NCBI RefSeq assembly: GCF_015706575.1
Contig: NW_024037048.1
Span: 18,927,512 to 18,991,511 of the forward strand
Length of the DNA stretch: 64,000 bases
From: Patiria miniata
Taxonomy: Eukaryota > Echinodermata > Asteroidea > Valvatida > Asterinidae
Direction: 5' to 3'
Positions 54,558-64,000 of this stretch are shown here, piece by piece; the stretch's first letter is position 1; the number at the start of each line of letters is the position of its first letter. The notes beneath the pieces were generated by a model. The model searched no databases. It was given only the letters and a program-made list of their open reading frames with translations, and was not told the origin of the DNA. The position numbers and the translations under genes were made by a program.

Positions 54558-57138
54558 TACGAAAAATATCATCCTGGCCATGATGGTTAGGCTTCTCAAT
54601 TTCCCTTCTAAAAAAATGTCCTCCAAGCCATACTCTCCTCAATTATCCCTTCTAAAAATATCCTCCTAGCCATGATGGTTAGTCTCCTCAATGATCACAT
54701 CTGAAGAAATATCCTCCAAGCCATAGTCTCCTCAATTATCACTTCTAATAATATCCTCCTAGTCATGATGGTTAGTCTCCTCAATGATCACATCTAAAAA
54801 TTATCTTCCGAGTCGTGATGGTTTGTCCGTTCAATAATCTCGTCTAAAAAATATCCGCCAAGCCATGATGATTACTATCCTCAATTATTATCCATTCTAA
54901 AAAAAAAATAGCTTCCAAGCCGTAATGGTTTGTGCGTTCAACAATCTCTTCTAAAAAAAAGTCCTCCCATTCATGATGGTTAGTTTCCTCTATTATCCCT
55001 TCTAAACAAATTTTCTCCAAGCCATGATGGTTTTTATTTCAATAATCCCTTCAAATTAATCCTCCTAGCGGTGATGATTAGTCTCCACAATAATTATCCC
55101 TTTAGAAAAAAATCCTCCTAGCCATGATGGTTAGTCTCCTTAATAATTATCCCTTCTAAAACAATATCCTCCTAGCCGTGATGATTACTCTCCTCAATTT
55201 TATCAATTCTAAAAAAAAATGTAAGCCGTGATGGTTTGTGTGTTCAATAATCTCTTCTAATAAAGAAATATCCTCCCATTCATGCTGGTTAGTTTCCTCA
55301 ATTATCCCTTCTAAAAAATATCATCAAAGCCGTGATTGGTAGTCTCCTCAATTATCCCTTCTGAAGAAATATCCTCCAAGCCATGATGGTTTTCATTTCA
55401 ATAATCCCTTCTAAAGAATACCTCCTTGTCATGAGTGTGAGTCTCCGCAATTATCTCTTCTAGAAAATATCCTCCAAGCCATAATGGTTAGTCGCTTCAA
55501 TTATCTCTTCTAAAAATATCCTCCAAGCCATGATGGTTTTCATTTCAATAATCCCTTCTAAAAATATCCTCCTAACCGGGATCATGATAAGTCACCTCAA
55601 TTATCCTTTAAAAAAAAACCTCCTAGCCGTGGTGATTAGCCTCCTCAATTATCCCTTTAAAAAAATTTATCCTCCTAGCAATGATGGTTAGTCTCCTCAA
55701 TTACCACTTCTAAAAAAATATCCTCCTAGCCATGATTGTTAGTCTTCTCAATGATCCCTTCTAAAAAAAATCCTCCAAGAAATGCTAGTGTGTTCAATAA
55801 TCTCTTCTAAAAATATCCTCCAAGTCAAGATGATTAGTCTCCTCCATTATCCCTTCAAAAATATCTTCCTAGCCGTAATGATTAGTCTCCTCAATTATCC
55901 CTTCCTTCTAAAATATATCATCCAATCCATGATGGTTTTCATTTCAATAATCCCTTCTAAAAAATATCCCTCTAGCCGCGATTATTAGCCTCCTCAATTA
56001 TCCCTTTAAAAAATATCCTCCTAGCCATGATGGTTAGTCTCCTCAATGACCACATCTAAAAAGTATCCTCCTAGCCATGATGGTTAGTCTCCTCAATTAT
56101 CACTTCTAAAAAATATCCTCCTGGCCATGATGGTTAGTCTCCTCAATTATCACTTCTAAAAAATATCCTCCTAGCCATGATGGTTAGTCTTCTCAATTAT
56201 CCCATCTAAAAAATATCTTACCAGCCTTGATGGTTTGTCTGTACAATAATCTCGTCTAAAAAATATCCTCTAACCATGATGGTTTTTATTTCAATAATCC
56301 CTTCTAAAAATTATCCTCCTAGCCGTGATGATAAGTCTCCTAACTTATTCCTTCTCAAAAAAAATCTTCCAAGCCGTGATGGATTGTGTGTTCAATAATC
56401 TCTTCTACAAAAATATCCTCCAAGCAATGATTGTTTTTATTTTAATAATCCCCTCTAAAAATCCTCCTGGCCATGATGGTTTGTCTCCTCAATTATCACT
56501 TCTAAAACAATATCCTCCTCACCATGATGGTAAGTCCCCTCAATTATCCCTTCAAAAAATATCCTCCGAAGCATGATGGTTTTCATTCAATAATCCCTTC
56601 TAAAACAATCCTCCTAGCCATGATGGTTAGTCTCTATATCCCTTCTAAAAAAATATCCTCCCAGCCATGATGGTTTTCATTCAATAATCCCTTCTAAAAA
56701 TATCCTCCTAACCGTGATGATAAGTCACCTCAATTATCCCTTTAAAAAACCTCCTAGCCGTGGTGGTTAGTCTCCTCAATTATCACTTCAAAAAAATATC
56801 CTCCTGGCCATGATGGTTAGGCTCCTCAATTGTCCTTTCTAAAAATATAGCCTCCTAGCCGTGATGATTAGTCTCCTCGATAATCCTTTCTTAAAATATT
56901 CTCTGGCCAGATGGTTAGACTCCTCAATTATCCCTTCTCAAAAATACCTCCTTGTCATGAGTGTTTGTCTCCTCAATTATCCCTTCTAAAAATATCTTCC
57001 AAGCCGTGATGGTTAGTATCTTCAATTATCTCTTCTAAAAATATCCTCCAAGACGTGATGGCTAGTCTCCTTAATTATCCCTTTTGAAAATATCCTCCTG
57101 GCCATGAGGATTAGTCACCTCAATTATCCCTTCTAAAA
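54558..57138 (+). repeat. ~51-bp minisatellite, locus E
   Basis: Second-copy counterpart of locus A with the same unit and orientation, about 2.6 kb. Local unit order differs from locus A, as expected for independent expansion and loss after duplication. Confidence 0.9.
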
Positions 57139-58243
57139 CAAAATGCTCTCTGATGAATATTTTGAGTTTCTGAGACACATTCGATTGACACTTGACAAAC
57201 AAATGGTATGTCTGGAAACAAAAGCTTTTGCCTGAGGCAATGTCCACAACATTACAAAAAGTGGGAGCGCCACCATTTCTTTGTAAATTTATAATTCGAA
57301 GTAAATTTGACCGTGATGAACTGTTTGAAATAACCGATGACGTCATGATGCCGTCACAACTTTTTCCTTAATATTTTGGACCAGGGTTCAAGTTCATCTT
57401 TCTTCCTTGATCCGTTTCGAAGGAATTAGATTTGTTTTTAATTAAAGGTTTATTGTTTGCATAAATCTTTAATTTAACCGGTATAACCCCGGAAGGAAAG
57501 GTCAGGCGACTTTGTTTTCGAAAATCAGAAATGTTTATCAAGGTATCATCTATCAGATTACAAAGTGTAAACATGATTGTTCTTTTTGTTCCTGTCTGAC
57601 ATTATTTCCGCTACTACTTCCATTTTGTACTCTCAAAACGAAATTGTCGAAATAATAACTGGTTTTTTTTTTACTTCTTCGCAAACTCATTTGGATTCTT
57701 GTCGCTATGGATAGCAAACTAAATCCTTGGAATATGTTATTGTCAAAAACACGGTTGTTTAGGTTCGACTGTTCTGGTTTTAATCACATTTTGGCTGCAT
57801 TTTTTCAAGGGTACAATACATCAGGTTCCCTGCTGTTATTCAGAACAGTTGAAATTATCAGGATTCGCACTTATTCAAAATAATTTACGCACTTGTGATT
57901 TACATCAGGTTCCCCGCTGCGATTGTCACTTTATCATTTTAATTGTCAAACATGAAATCCTGGTGCAATATTTACTCACACTTTTTCCGGCAATGAGAGT
58001 CTTTTGGACATGATGCGATCGATTAATTAAAGCAGAATATGTATGCTCGTTGTGACTCCTGCAACTTCAAATTCGAGCAATGTTGAACAATTAAGAGGAA
58101 CATGGGATTTTTTGCCCTTGGTGTGTTTTTTTCGTTAGAAGCAAAATAATTGATCAAAATCCGAAGTATAGAGTGTATCTAGTAACCTGTTGCAATTTCA
58201 GCGCATTCTATACTTTTGAGAAAAGAGAAAAACGTAGTTTCGA
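57139..58243 (+). other. intron of second C1q-type gene
   Basis: 57330-57595 matches 18650-18860 (CRE-like GATGACGTCATGATG and 'ccccggaaggaaaggt'), then 57595-57665 matches 14097-14165. The arrangement is shorter than in copy 1; the MITE at 18438 is absent. Confidence 0.55.
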
Positions 58244-58320
58244 AGGTTTGCGGTAACACCATGTGAATAATATCTCTTTTGATTTGTGTGGTTCTGAGAA
58301 GAACCAGTTGTTTGAACTCG

Positions 58321-58353
58321 ACGTTTCGAACAGTGTGCTTTGTTCGTCATCAG
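58321..58353 (-). ncRNA. hammerhead-like motif, left end
   Basis: On the minus strand CTGATGA, then CGAACAA..CTGTTCG stem, then AAAC. One stem pair differs from the right copy. Stem III is very short, as in the minimal hammerheads described in Penelope-like elements; self-cleavage is not shown. Confidence 0.45.
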
Positions 58354-58895
58354 GAGACTTCTATGTGACGTGTCCGTTTATGTGACATGGCCGACAATGG
58401 GACTACGAGAAGTCATCCATCATCGAACATTCCAGAGCGAAGACCACACCATCAACTGGCAACAAGCACAGCTCATCACCAGCAACCAACAGTGGCACCC
58501 TCGGCGAGTCCGTGAGGCCATGGACATCTACAAACACAACACAGATCCACAAGACATAGGGTACCACCTCCATGATGGCGACCACTCCTTCATCGTAGAT
58601 CCAATGGGTCTTTATACCCACGGGCCTAACCAATCCCCACAGTTCGATCACCTGCATTAGTTCTGCCTATGGGTCCCCTAAACCCTTGGCACTCGTTCTG
58701 CACCCCTTGATGTTCATTCTAGCTGTACCACCCATCATTCTGACATGCTTCAGTGAGTGCACACAGTCCACTTTAGCATCCTACCTGGCAACTTTTAGCA
58801 TCCTCTTCCAGAATCTCCCACCTTAACGGTCCACTGAACTACCCCCCCCCCGGGTGCTACTTAAACATCTACACCAGCAAGAGTCCGGCAGTCTC

Positions 58896-58927
58896 CTGAT
58901 GACGAACAGAGCACACTGTTCGAAACG
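58896..58927 (+). ncRNA. hammerhead-like motif, right end
   Basis: CTGATGA followed by the perfect stem CGAACAG/CTGTTCG with loop AGCACA and then AAACG. One extra base sits between CTGATGA and the stem if the G of GAAA is kept as core. Same caveat as the left motif. Confidence 0.5.
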
Positions 58928-59494
58928 TCGAGTTTAAACAACTGATTCTTCTCAGAACCACACAACTCAAAATTATTCACATGGTGTTACCGCAAACCTT
59001 ATATTCTTTTTTTCATGTCCACCATGCAAACATACAAGTCTCATTGAAGAGTAAACGTATGCACAACTGGATGCCGTTGCTTACACACGCAAAAGAGTGT
59101 GCCAGCCGGCACACTATTTTAAAAACAGCAAAGCCTTCATTTTACTTATTTTATTTTACGCTTAATCAGGCGGAATAATTTTGCAGGTTGTTTGAAACCA
59201 GTTCTATTGTGAAGTACACTACTTTCTGTACATTTGCAAGTAATCTTAACTAATTTTAACTTGTTTTTTGTATAGATGTTTCTCAAAAAAAAAACCACCG
59301 CCCGTGCGTGAGTCTAGTCAGGGCCGTTGATGAACGAATTCCTACCGGAAAAAATAATCAATCCAAATCACATTTAACCCGACAGAGATTTTTGCGGCGT
59401 TTTACTGATACAATTCAGCTATGCCTCCCCCACCATCCCCAAGTTATCTCCCATCTGACTTTCAATGACTCGTTTTTGTTGGTATTATTTTCAG

Positions 59495-59557
59495 CCAGCA
59501 ATCTGCTCGAGTGCTGAGGATTCCTTTCGTGAGAGAATTCAAGAACGTTACATTCGG
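59495..59557 (+). other. second C1q-type gene, exon 3
   Basis: Between TTTTCAG| and TTCGG|GTGAGTA; corresponds to exon 3 at 22667-22728 and shares its GAGAATTCAAGAACGTTACAT core. No ATG. No coding exon follows before the gap. Confidence 0.55.
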
Positions 59558-60908
59558 GTGAGTATCTGCTATTTGACATATCCTCACACAACTGTCAGAA
59601 TTGAGCGTTTATTTAATGGCAGACTTTATCTTTTTGTGTGCATCGATAAACGTTGTTGTCAAAACTGTAACAGAAAACGTCCTCGAAGGAAATTTATCAT
59701 TAATATAGGTTTCCCGATCGAATTTGTCCAATGTGCATTCAAATTCAATTCCTTTATTCAAAGTAAGGGATGCATACCCTTGCTATTCAAAATAGATTTG
59801 TTTCTCTTACGAATTGTCCATGTGTATATGTGTTTTGTTTATTAAGGTAAAAACAACTACTTTGATCCGATTTTGGGCGTCTGCATGCCAAAGGAATTTT
59901 CATTTTTGCGCACAATTGAACCCGCCTTGCGAGAGCCGAATTATTGTCTGACAGCCAATAATTTAAAGTTTGAGAAGAAATAATTCAGTAACTAAACTTT
60001 GGTGGATTTTTTTCCGTTCCATTACTAATTCAAAAGTAAATATATTATATATTTTTAGAAAAATAGTAATTGAAATCAAATTGTGGAGGTGAAACTCGAA
60101 AATAGTACGGGAAACTGCATCTTTAAAGCAATGTTGATAATACAGACACTCAAACCGTTGCTAGACATGCCATTTTTTGTATAGCAACACCATCAATTTA
60201 GATTGTATTCTCAGACAATCAGATTCCTCGTCAAATTCACCAGGGTGCCTCGAACAGGGTGGCGAAACACGCTAAGTTTAATTTTTCATTTTGTTTTATC
60301 TATTCACAATTAGTTTCGCAAAAGTAAAAAAGATAATGAAAAAAAAGTATTGATTGCATCAATTGCTAGTTATTGTTTAAGCGGATTAGTTAGCATGTAT
60401 ATACGCTATATTCTTAATCATGTTCTCATGTTTTACTAAATTGTGTCCGCAATTACCGTTCTAATTCTTTGTTGTTCGTTGATCACGTTGTTATTTGTTT
60501 GTGATTGTTTATAACGTCAGTGAATCATAATATAGATTTCCCATCCAATTTCGCAACTTATTCATGAAGTCGCAATGTTTATTCTTCAAATGGTCGCAGT
60601 TAGAGCGTTTCGATTTTTTTTTGGATCTTTACAACAACAAAAGGCGTGTGGACAGCATATTTTTCGGTGCAAAAAAATAATCATTCCATGTTTTATTGGA
60701 GTTTTCACCGAGTAAGCGTATTTGTTATAGAGGAAGTATTCATTTTCAGCGAATTGCAGTAAAATCAGGGGTCAACTTAATTTGGCATTAGCGATTCGCC
60801 TAAAAAAGTCAATCACATTGGCGTTAAGAAAGAAAATTTAATGATTCGCTCTTTTTATTTCCACAGAGTGATTACAACAATAAACAAACTGCTCACTTCG
60901 GTTTACAN
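59558..60908 (+). other. intron of second C1q-type gene up to the gap
   Basis: 60230-60900 is colinear with 23430-24020 of copy 1. The gap starts about where copy 1 has 24.0 kb, before exon 4 and the coding exon. Confidence 0.6.
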
Positions 60909-61407
60909 NNNNNNNNNNNNNNNNNNNNNNNNNNNNNNNNNNNNNNNNNNNNNNNNNNNNNNNNNNNNNNNNNNNNNNNNNNNNNNNNNNNNNNNNNNNN
61001 NNNNNNNNNNNNNNNNNNNNNNNNNNNNNNNNNNNNNNNNNNNNNNNNNNNNNNNNNNNNNNNNNNNNNNNNNNNNNNNNNNNNNNNNNNNNNNNNNNNN
61101 NNNNNNNNNNNNNNNNNNNNNNNNNNNNNNNNNNNNNNNNNNNNNNNNNNNNNNNNNNNNNNNNNNNNNNNNNNNNNNNNNNNNNNNNNNNNNNNNNNNN
61201 NNNNNNNNNNNNNNNNNNNNNNNNNNNNNNNNNNNNNNNNNNNNNNNNNNNNNNNNNNNNNNNNNNNNNNNNNNNNNNNNNNNNNNNNNNNNNNNNNNNN
61301 NNNNNNNNNNNNNNNNNNNNNNNNNNNNNNNNNNNNNNNNNNNNNNNNNNNNNNNNNNNNNNNNNNNNNNNNNNNNNNNNNNNNNNNNNNNNNNNNNNNN
61401 NNNNNNN
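60909..61407. other. assembly gap (N)
   Basis: About 500 N. The true length is unknown. Sequence on the two sides belongs to different duplicated blocks, so the join may not be correct. Confidence 0.99.
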
Positions 61408-61539
61408 AAATATCAAATCCTTTTTCCTCATTAACAAAGTAAGCCCCTAGCCTGCAATATAACTAATTCGTCATTTTCCACGATATAATACTTGATGAAA
61501 TATTCTTCTAAAAAAATAAAACAAATTAAAAAACAACAC

Positions 61540-62690
61540 AACAGTATATCCTCCTAGCCAAGGTGGTTAATATCCTCATTTATTCCTTTCACAAAACACC
61601 CCCCCCCCTAGACAAGATGGGTAGTCTTCTCCATAATTCACTTTTAAAAAAATATCCTCCTAGCCAAGAATAGTCTTCTCCATAAATCCCTTCTAAAACA
61701 AATATCTTCCTAACCATGATGGTTCGTCTCCTCCATAATTCCTTTCTTAAAAATAATCCCTGGCCAAGATGGTTATCTCCTCCATGATTCCCTTCTAAAA
61801 ATATTCTCCTAGCCAGGATGGTGGTCTTCTCCATATTCCCTTTGAAAAAGAAATCCTTCTAGCCAAAATATTGAGTAAGTCTTCTCCATAATTCCCTTCT
61901 AAGAAATATTCTCCTAGCCACGATGGTTAGTCTATTCCATAATTCCCTTCTAATAAAAACAACCTCCGAGCCAAGCTGTTAGTCTTCTCTATAGTTCCCT
62001 TCTAAAAAATATCCTCCTAGCCAAGATGGTTAATCTCCTCCATAACTCCCTTTTAAAAAATATTCTCCTAGACAGGATGGCTGGTCTTCTCATAATTACC
62101 TTCTTAAAAAATGTCCTTCTAGCTTAGATTGTTAGTCTCTTCCATAAATTCCTTCTAAAAATGTCCTTTAGCCGGGATGGTAATAGTCATCTCAATAAAT
62201 CCCTTCTAAAACAAATATCCTCCTAACCATGATGCTTTGTCTCCTCCATAATTCCCTTTTTAAAAAAATATTCTCCTAGCCAAGATGGTTAATCTCCTCC
62301 ATGATTCCCTTCTAAATATATTCTCCTAGCCAAGATATGGTAAGTCTCCTCTGTAATTCCCTTCTAAAAAATATCCTCCTAGCCACGATGGTTAGTCTTC
62401 TCCATAATTTTTTTTTTTTAAACCTCCGAGCCAAGATGGTTAGTCTCCTCCATAGTGCCCTTCTTAAACATATCCTCAGCCAAGATGATCAATTTCCTCC
62501 ATAATTCCCTTCTAAAAACACCCTCCGAGCCAAGCTGGTTATAGTCTCCTCCATAGTTCCCTTCTAAAAAAAAAAATCCTCCTAGCCAAGATGGTTAGTC
62601 TCCTCCATAATTCCCTTCTAAAAAAATATCCTCCTAACCAAGATGGTTAATCTACTCCATAATAAAAGTATCCTCATTACAAATAATTAT
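61540..62690 (+). repeat. ~51-bp minisatellite, locus F
   Basis: Copies of TCCTCCTAGCCAAGATGGTT, AGTCTCCTCCATAATTCCCT, TCTAAAAAAATA. Inverse of loci B-D, with the same flanks on both sides in inverted order. Confidence 0.88.
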
Positions 62691-63012
62691 GGTCGTCTTC
62701 TTAGTAATTCGCTTAAAACAAGTCTGAGTCTTGCGCATAACTTTGTACACACCTGTCCCAAGTTCTGTCCACTGACTATCCCTATTGCCGAGTATGATAT
62801 ATGTCTATATCTTTTATAAATAGTCGTCATGCTCATTCAAAGGCATATTCATAGAAAGGTGGAAATCTCCTTGCTGCCACGGTGTCAGATTTAACGTTTG
62901 TGTATACCGTGAGGCATATCTAGGTGTGTTAACTCAGGTTTACTCCGATCTGAACGATAACCAAGTTAACGATCATTAAATAACAATTGACTGTTTTTTT
63001 TCTTTTCTGAAG
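62691..63012 (+). repeat. inverted copy of the 31.7-32.0 / 35.7-36.0-kb intron block
   Basis: Reverse complement of 35715-36005 with a few differences; joins the minisatellite to the chimeric SLC12 exon as at 31.7 kb. Confidence 0.8.
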
Positions 63013-63201
63013 GCTGGTACAAGGACAAGATTTTGCCCCAAGATGGAGTTCTGTGCTGTTGGTTGGGTAAGATCAAGACCAACACAATCATCAAGGAGCT
63101 CCACAAACACTGGATGCTGGATGAGGGAAGCAGCCTGGAGACCACGGAGAAGTTTCCTTGGAAGATCAGCAAGGAAGAAGTCACCATGCTCAAAAGAGAA
63201 G
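63013..63201 (+). pseudogene. SLC12 double chimera, inverted copy
   Basis: Plus-strand counterpart of 31530-31713: CTGAAG| acceptor, WYKDKILPQDGVLCCW-like start (1-2-bp changes), then GKIKTNTIIKEL and the KPW tail, with a GTAAAA donor. Frame broken. Confidence 0.7.
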
Positions 63202-63561
63202 GTAAAATCTCCCCCTTGCCGCTCAAGCACCCCCCCCCCCCCCCCCCCACAGTGAAAACTATTAACTTTATATTTATTTTTGTGCAAGTTGGTCAATAGT
63301 GCAGAATGATTCATATGTTAACTAATGCATGCAAAATAGAGAAAAAAAAGTAAATTTCAATGACTATCATCCCACCCTATATTTGTAGGCTATAGAAATG
63401 TCTAATCCCCAAAAACAGATTTTTACCTACCCTACCACACAGTTGTTTTTTTTATATGTAATAGAAAACACCACACTTTTTGTTCTTGGTTGGCCTTATT
63501 ATTTTAATATATGTTTCAAATAATTTTTGTTTGTGAAAACCCCCCCCCTTCCCCCGCCCAG

Positions 63562-63880
63562 GCTTGACCTACTCATCCCTCACCTCATCTCTTGAAATCC
63601 AACTGGGGAAATGCAAGCTGCGCGTCTTTGCCACCACGGACAAGAAGGAGCAAATGGACAGGGAGAAGATGAACATGGCCAACATGCTCAGCAAGTCCGC
63701 ATCAACTGCTTCGGACGTGGAGGTCATCCGGACCTGAACAAGAAGCCTTGCAAGAAGTAGAGCCTGAGACGGTTCAAGGAGCTGTCCAAACCCTGGATGC
63801 TGGATGAGGATGCAGGGGAGACCACGGAGAAGTTTCCTTGGAAGTTCAGCAAGGAAGAAGTCACCACGCTCAACGAGAAG
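63562..63880 (+). pseudogene. SLC12 C-terminal exon, copy 5, inverted, frameshifted
   Basis: Plus-strand copy of the 320-bp exon between CCGCCCAG| and GAGAAG|GTAGAA. Several small indels (for example GACCTACTC for GACCCTACTC) break the frame; KCKLRVFATT.KKEQM and ANMLSK remain recognisable. Confidence 0.8.
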
Positions 63881-64000
63881 GTAGAATCTCCTTCTTGCGC
63901 TCAAGCACACCCCCCCCCCCCCCTCCACAGAGAAAACTATAAACGAGGGCCATTTGGGCGCCATCGTGGCTTATAAATGCTGGTTCCAAATACACGATAA
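63881..64000 (+). other. duplicated intron running off the window
   Basis: Inverse of about 33.0-33.1 and 38.0-38.15 kb: C run, AAACTATAAACGAGGGCC, and TTATAAATGCTGG. The SLC12 fragment block continues beyond the window. Confidence 0.7.

Larger units (their letters stand above)
58244..58999 (+). mobile_element. Penelope-like element remnant with inverted ends
   Basis: About 756 bp bounded by inverted copies of a ~115-bp end that starts AGGTTTGCGGTAACACCATG. Each end carries a hammerhead-like core. Inside, 58394-58657 is open and reads REVIHHRTFQSEDHTINWQQ, AQLITSNQQWHPRRVREAMD, IYKHNTDPQDIGYHLHD, which resembles the region after the GIY-YIG domain of Penelope-like proteins (NW..A.....W..RRVREA..I). 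Reverse transcriptase is missing. It is a short remnant. Confidence 0.65.

Noticed and set aside
55782-57346. Several open frames inside the ~51-bp minisatellite
   Set aside because: They follow the repeat period (repeated NNPS/LLNYPF-like motifs) and change between units; products of tandem repetition, not genes.
60838-61437. Long open frames across the N run
   Set aside because: They exist only because N codons contain no stop.

Overview
This is a 64 kb piece of an animal nuclear genome. It is AT-rich, has introns, is full of short inverted-repeat transposons and minisatellites, and contains one run of N (60909-61407). A secreted collagen-C1q protein, fragments of an SLC12 cation-chloride cotransporter, a Ty3/gypsy element, a Penelope-like remnant and many 'agagggcgc'-type repeats together suggest a marine invertebrate, most likely a deuterostome (echinoderm, hemichordate or amphioxus). 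That placement is inference; no gene here fixes the species.

Layout. (1) 1-9183: a nearly pristine Ty3/gypsy LTR retrotransposon (103-9183) inserted with a 4-bp target duplication into an older array of ~210-bp repeats that resumes at 9184 and runs to about 11.35 kb. It carries gag, pol and an extra third ORF with two C2H2-type zinc fingers. (2) 11.35-12.78 kb: no gene seen. (3) 12.78-26.3 kb: a plus-strand gene with a TATA promoter, four short non-coding 5' exons (three resemble each other) and one coding exon (25393-26292) for a secreted collagen-like/C1q-domain protein. Its long introns hold a ~51-bp minisatellite, repeated intronic blocks and several MITEs. (4) 26.3-28.8 kb: intergenic sequence with small inverted-repeat elements. 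(5) 28.8-50.7 kb: a minus-strand patchwork of repeated exons from the second half of an SLC12 (NCC/NKCC-type) transporter gene. I recognise six exon types, most present in several copies, some open and many broken or fused to each other. (6) 50.7-52.1 kb: three copies of a ~480-bp tandem repeat. (7) 52.1-60.9 kb: a second, direct copy of the promoter, 5' exons and introns of the C1q gene, interrupted by the sequence gap before any coding exon, and containing a Penelope-like remnant with hammerhead-like motifs. (8) 61.4-64.0 kb: a plus-strand (inverted) copy of the SLC12-fragment block.

The window is therefore a segmental-duplication hot spot in which two unrelated genes have been copied repeatedly. 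Because the copies are close relatives, several mobile elements can be checked against an 'empty' paralogous site in the same window. The observations most worth following are the zinc-finger ORF of the LTR element with its apparent frameshift and splice signals, the chimeric SLC12 exons joined at short shared sequences, the minisatellite family found at six places in both orientations, and the duplicated C1q promoter with its cluster of GTCGGTGA motifs. All calls are from reading the sequence; no database was searched.
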